From: an uncultured Tabrizicola sp.
GTDB lineage: Bacteria; Pseudomonadota; Alphaproteobacteria; Rhodobacterales; Rhodobacteraceae
DNA length: 8,671 nucleotides
NCBI GenBank assembly: GCA_937858255.1
Contig: CALLZQ010000853.1
Span: 1 to 8,671, forward strand
Direction: 5' to 3'
The notes below the pieces were generated by a model. That model was not told where the DNA came from and made no database searches. It saw only the letters and a list, made by a program, of their open reading frames with translations. Below, piece after piece: positions 6,565-8,671 of the stretch (the stretch's first letter is position 1; each line of letters begins with the position of its first letter). Both the position numbers and the translations under genes were made by a program.

Positions 6565-8077
6565 TTACGACTGGAACATGGCGAGCATGCGCCGGGTGAC
6601 CATGAAGCCACCGAAAATGTTGATCCCGGCCATAAAGACCGACAGCGCCGCAAGGATCACCACCAGCCACGAGCCAGAGCCGATCTGCAACAGCGCGCCA
6701 ACGATGATGATCGAGGAGATGGCGTTGGTGACGGCCATCAGCGGCGTATGCAGGCTGTGCGAGACGTTCCAGATCACCTGGAAGCCGACAAAGCAGGCCA
6801 GCACGAAAACGATGAAATGCTGCATAAAGCTGGCGGGCGCGAACAGCCCCGCGAGCAGCAAGAGACCGCCGCCCACGCCCAGCAAGGTAAACTGGTTGCG
6901 GGTCTGCGCCTTGAAGGCGGCCACTTCCTGCGCCCGCTTTTCCTCGGGCGTCAGTTCCTTGGCCTTTTCCTTGGGCTTTTGCGCGGCGATCGCCTGCACC
7001 TTGGGCGGGGGCGGCGGATAGGTCACGGCACCCGCATGGGTCACGGTCGCGCCCCGGATCACGTCATCTTCCATGTTATGGTTGACGACGCCGTCTTTCT
7101 TGGGCGTCAGATCCGCCATCATGTGACGGATATTGTTGGAATAAAGCGTCGAGGCCTGCGCCGCCATCCGGCTGGGGAAGTCGGTATAGCCAACGATGGT
7201 CACGCCATTGTCGGTGACGATCTTCTGATCCGGCACGGTCAGGTCGCAGTTGCCGCCACGCTCGGCGGCAAGGTCAACGATGACCGAGCCCGGCTTCATC
7301 ATCTGGACCATATCCTCGGTCCAGAGCTTTGGCGCGGGGCGGCCCGGGATCAGGGCCGTGGTGATCACGATATCCACCTCGGGCGCCATCTCGCGGAATT
7401 TCTTGAGCTGCGCTTCGCGGAATTCGGGGCTGGAGGGGGCCGCATAGCCGCCCGTCGCCGCGCCATCCTGTGCCTGCTCGGCAAAATCGAGGTAGACGAA
7501 TTCCGCGCCCATCGATTCGATCTGTTCAGCCACTTCGGGGCGCACGTCGAAGGCGTAGGTGATCGCGCCCAGCGAGGTCGAAGTACCGATGGCGGCCAGA
7601 CCGGCGACGCCCGCGCCCACGATCAGCACCTTGGCCGGCCTCGATCACCGCGCGATAGCCGGCGATATTGGCCATTGACGACAGCGCGTCCATCTTTTGC
7701 GCGCGGCTGATGCGCGGCACCATATCCATGGCGACCACAGTGGCGCCCTGCCCCGCAACCTGCTCCAGCAACTCGGCATTCTGCGCCGGCCAGAAGAAGG
7801 AGATCAGCGTCTGACCCGATTTCAGCAGCTTGGCTTCCTTGGCCTCGGGGCCGCGGACCTTGACCACGATATCGGCCGCCTCATAGAGCGCCTTGGCGGT
7901 CGGAACGACCTCGACCCCTGCTGCGGTATAGGCCGCGTCGGAAACCCCGGCCTTCACGCCGGCGCCGCTCTCGATCACGCAGCTATGGCCCAGTTTCTGC
8001 AACTGAACCGCCGAATCCGGTGTCATGGCGACGCGGTTCTCGCCCTCGAATATCTCTCTCGGTGCCCCGATTTTCAC
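6565..8077 (-). pseudogene. pntA: NAD(P) transhydrogenase subunit alpha, frame broken by an apparent ~59-bp deletion
   Basis: The alpha subunit carries the NAD(H)-binding domain I plus membrane helices and pairs with PntB. Translation from GTG 8077 (GGAG 5 bp upstream) gives 148 native residues, MKIGAPREIF to YRAVIEAG, including Arg122, Gln127, Asp130 and Ser133, equivalent to the RQD-loop residues of Rhodospirillum rubrum. The frame then fails at 7633-7640 and ends after 183 residues at 7526. The rest of PntA continues in another frame from 7632: [16 protein letters not shown] (Rossmann motif), the [15 protein letters not shown] segment, a Pro/Lys-rich linker, and the C-terminal membrane helices with [13 protein letters not shown], 355 residues in all. 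About 20 residues (the FGRFFTGQ...AAGKVPP part known from E. coli PntA) are absent. Restoring them gives about 523 residues, normal for a one-piece PntA. The break lies inside domain I, unlike the natural PntAA/PntAB split of R. rubrum. A sequencing or assembly fault is as likely as a true pseudogene. Confidence 0.92.
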
Positions 8078-8214
8078 TGTCTCTCCCCCGTTCGCTCAGG
8101 TGGTCATATCGTTCCCGGCCGGGCCGGGTCAGGAAACTCTGCGGCCCACATATCACCGCGCAACATTATTTCAAAGTTTTATGCTGCCCTGCGGCAACAG
8201 GCCCGTCACATTTG
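8078..8214 (-). promoter_or_regulatory. pntAB upstream region with a weak promoter candidate
   Basis: This 137-bp gap precedes pntA. On the - strand, TTGAAA (8174-8169) is followed after 16 bp by TATGTG (8152-8147), a poor -10 match, so this is only a candidate. The presumed leader contains a GC hairpin CCCGG-CCGGG-CCGGG (8114-8128). The ribosome binding site is the GGGGGAGAG just before the GTG start. The upstream half of the gap also contains one arm of an inverted repeat that reaches into the neighbouring gene. Confidence 0.3.
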
Positions 8215-8232
8215 TCACAATTGGCCTGTTGC
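8194..8232. repeat. 10-bp inverted repeat around the methyltransferase stop codon
   Basis: GCAACAGGCC (8194-8203) and GGCCTGTTGC (8223-8232) are perfect complements separated by 19 bp. The spacer holds GTCACA twice (8205-8210 and 8214-8219) and the small dyad TTGT-C-ACAA (8212-8220). There is no T-run after it on the - strand, so it is not a standard intrinsic terminator. It could be a transcript-end hairpin without a U-tract or a protein-binding site upstream of pntAB. Confidence 0.5.
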
Positions 8233-8671
8233 GCCCCGGCTCCAGCCGATCCAGCGACCGGTGCGGGCGGCCCAGTCCTCGAATTGACCGCCGAAGGTGC
8301 TGTGCAACCGCGCCTCTTCCTCCAGAATGAAGCGGTGCTGGATCAGCGCCATGAAGCCGATCAGCACCGGCACGCCATGCGGCACGTCCCACCACAGGAT
8401 CGCCCCGGCAAGGATCAGCGCATCGCCCAGATAGATCGGGTTGCGTGACAGGCGAAACACCCCGCCCGTGACCAGCGCCGAGGGATCGCGGCGCGGAATG
8501 AGTGTCGTGCGCCGCAGCAACATCTGCCCCGCCGCCAGCCCCATCAGTGCCAGCCCCGCCAGCACCAGCACCCCGCCCACCGGCGGCCCCATCGGCCCAA
8601 ACAGCCCCCAGGGCACCAGCCGGTCCAGCGCCGAGACCACCAGCAGCGACAGCGACAGCCAGATCGGCGGC
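8215..8671 (-). CDS. Isoprenylcysteine carboxyl methyltransferase-like membrane protein, 5'-truncated by window edge
   Basis: At least 151 residues of a small integral membrane protein of the ICMT/phospholipid methyltransferase-like superfamily are visible. A GTG at 8640 could serve as a start, but the frame stays open to the edge and the upstream residues (PPIWLSLSLLVV) continue a membrane helix, so the gene most likely begins beyond the window. Visible features are a second helix (GGVLVLAGLALMGLAAG), the motif LVTGGVFRLSRNPIYLGD with the RNP-x-YLG signature, another helix (ALILAGAILWW), and the C-terminal EEEARLHSTFGGQFEDWAARTGRW. The RNP and E-E/FG motifs belong to the S-adenosylmethionine-binding part of this superfamily. 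The methyl acceptor in bacteria of this type is not established. The gene lies upstream of and in the same direction as pntAB, 137 bp away, so co-transcription is possible but not indicated. Confidence 0.85.
   Translation of the reverse strand, partial: PPIWLSLSLLVVSALDRLVPWGLFGPMGPPVGGVLVLAGLALMGLAAGQMLLRRTTLIPRRDPSALVTGGVFRLSRNPIYLGDALILAGAILWWDVPHGVPVLIGFMALIQHRFILEEEARLHSTFGGQFEDWAARTGRWIGWSRGATGQL

Noticed and set aside
4971..6599. 542-codon open frame on the + strand opposite pntB
   Set aside because: It is a His/Asp/Gln/Arg-rich antisense shadow of the well-supported pntB gene, produced by high GC at third positions; no family character.
6532..7710. 392-codon open frame on the + strand opposite pntA
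   Set aside because: Same antisense effect over a gene with clear PntA motifs; the composition is low-complexity and unlike a real protein.
6565..8077. pntA as a natural PntAA/PntAB two-gene arrangement
   Set aside because: The natural split separates domain I from the membrane helices; here the break is inside domain I just before the Rossmann GAGVAG motif, and the second part has no ribosome binding site.
8215..8640. Complete methyltransferase gene starting at GTG 8640
   Set aside because: The frame continues upstream to the window edge with a hydrophobic helix typical of the family's N-terminus, so the gene is treated as truncated.

Overview
The window is GC-rich DNA from an alphaproteobacterium, most likely a Paracoccus/Rhodobacter-type member of the Rhodobacterales. 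The pointers are strong GC bias at third codon positions, PntA/PntB protein sequences of the rhodobacterial type, a DUF3422 gene, and an intergenic element of the 'GGGGGCGCTGCCCCC ... CCCCCGGGATATTT' type that I recall from genomes of this group. Everything recognisable is chromosomal housekeeping or peripheral metabolism. I see no transposase, phage gene, CRISPR array, tRNA or rRNA, and no convincing candidate for a previously undescribed system.

Layout. (1) Positions 1-1612, + strand: the 3' part of an acyl-CoA synthetase (AMP-binding) gene followed 28 bp later by a crotonase-family enoyl-CoA hydratase; together they would activate an organic acid and act on its CoA ester. (2) 1613-1953: a 341-bp non-coding stretch. 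(3) 1954-2931, +: a secreted NMT1/THI5-like (ThiY-type) ABC substrate-binding protein with no permease or ATPase gene beside it. (4) 2940-3093: a large two-armed inverted-repeat element between convergent genes. (5) 3125-4408, -: a DUF3422 membrane-anchored protein, divergent from (6) 4565-5056, +: a GFA-family zinc protein. (7) A strong bidirectional terminator at 5056-5088. (8) 5037-8077, -: pntA-pntB, the membrane-bound proton-translocating NAD(P) transhydrogenase, translationally coupled. (9) 8215-8671, -: an isoprenylcysteine methyltransferase-like membrane protein running off the right edge.

The most notable observations are lesions. The acyl-CoA synthetase has an in-frame tract of about 75 bp that is almost pure G then C and overwrites its conserved hinge motif. 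pntA lacks about 59 bp relative to the family, which breaks its frame at a GGCCGGCC junction. pntB reads past its usual end through the intrinsic terminator and overlaps the neighbouring gene. The first two look at least as much like sequencing or assembly faults as biology, and should be checked in raw reads before any biological reading.

Functionally, PntAB would couple the proton gradient to NADPH formation, and the acyl-CoA pair would handle a carboxylic acid substrate. The remaining genes (DUF3422, GFA, methyltransferase, orphan binding protein) have no evident link to each other beyond proximity.
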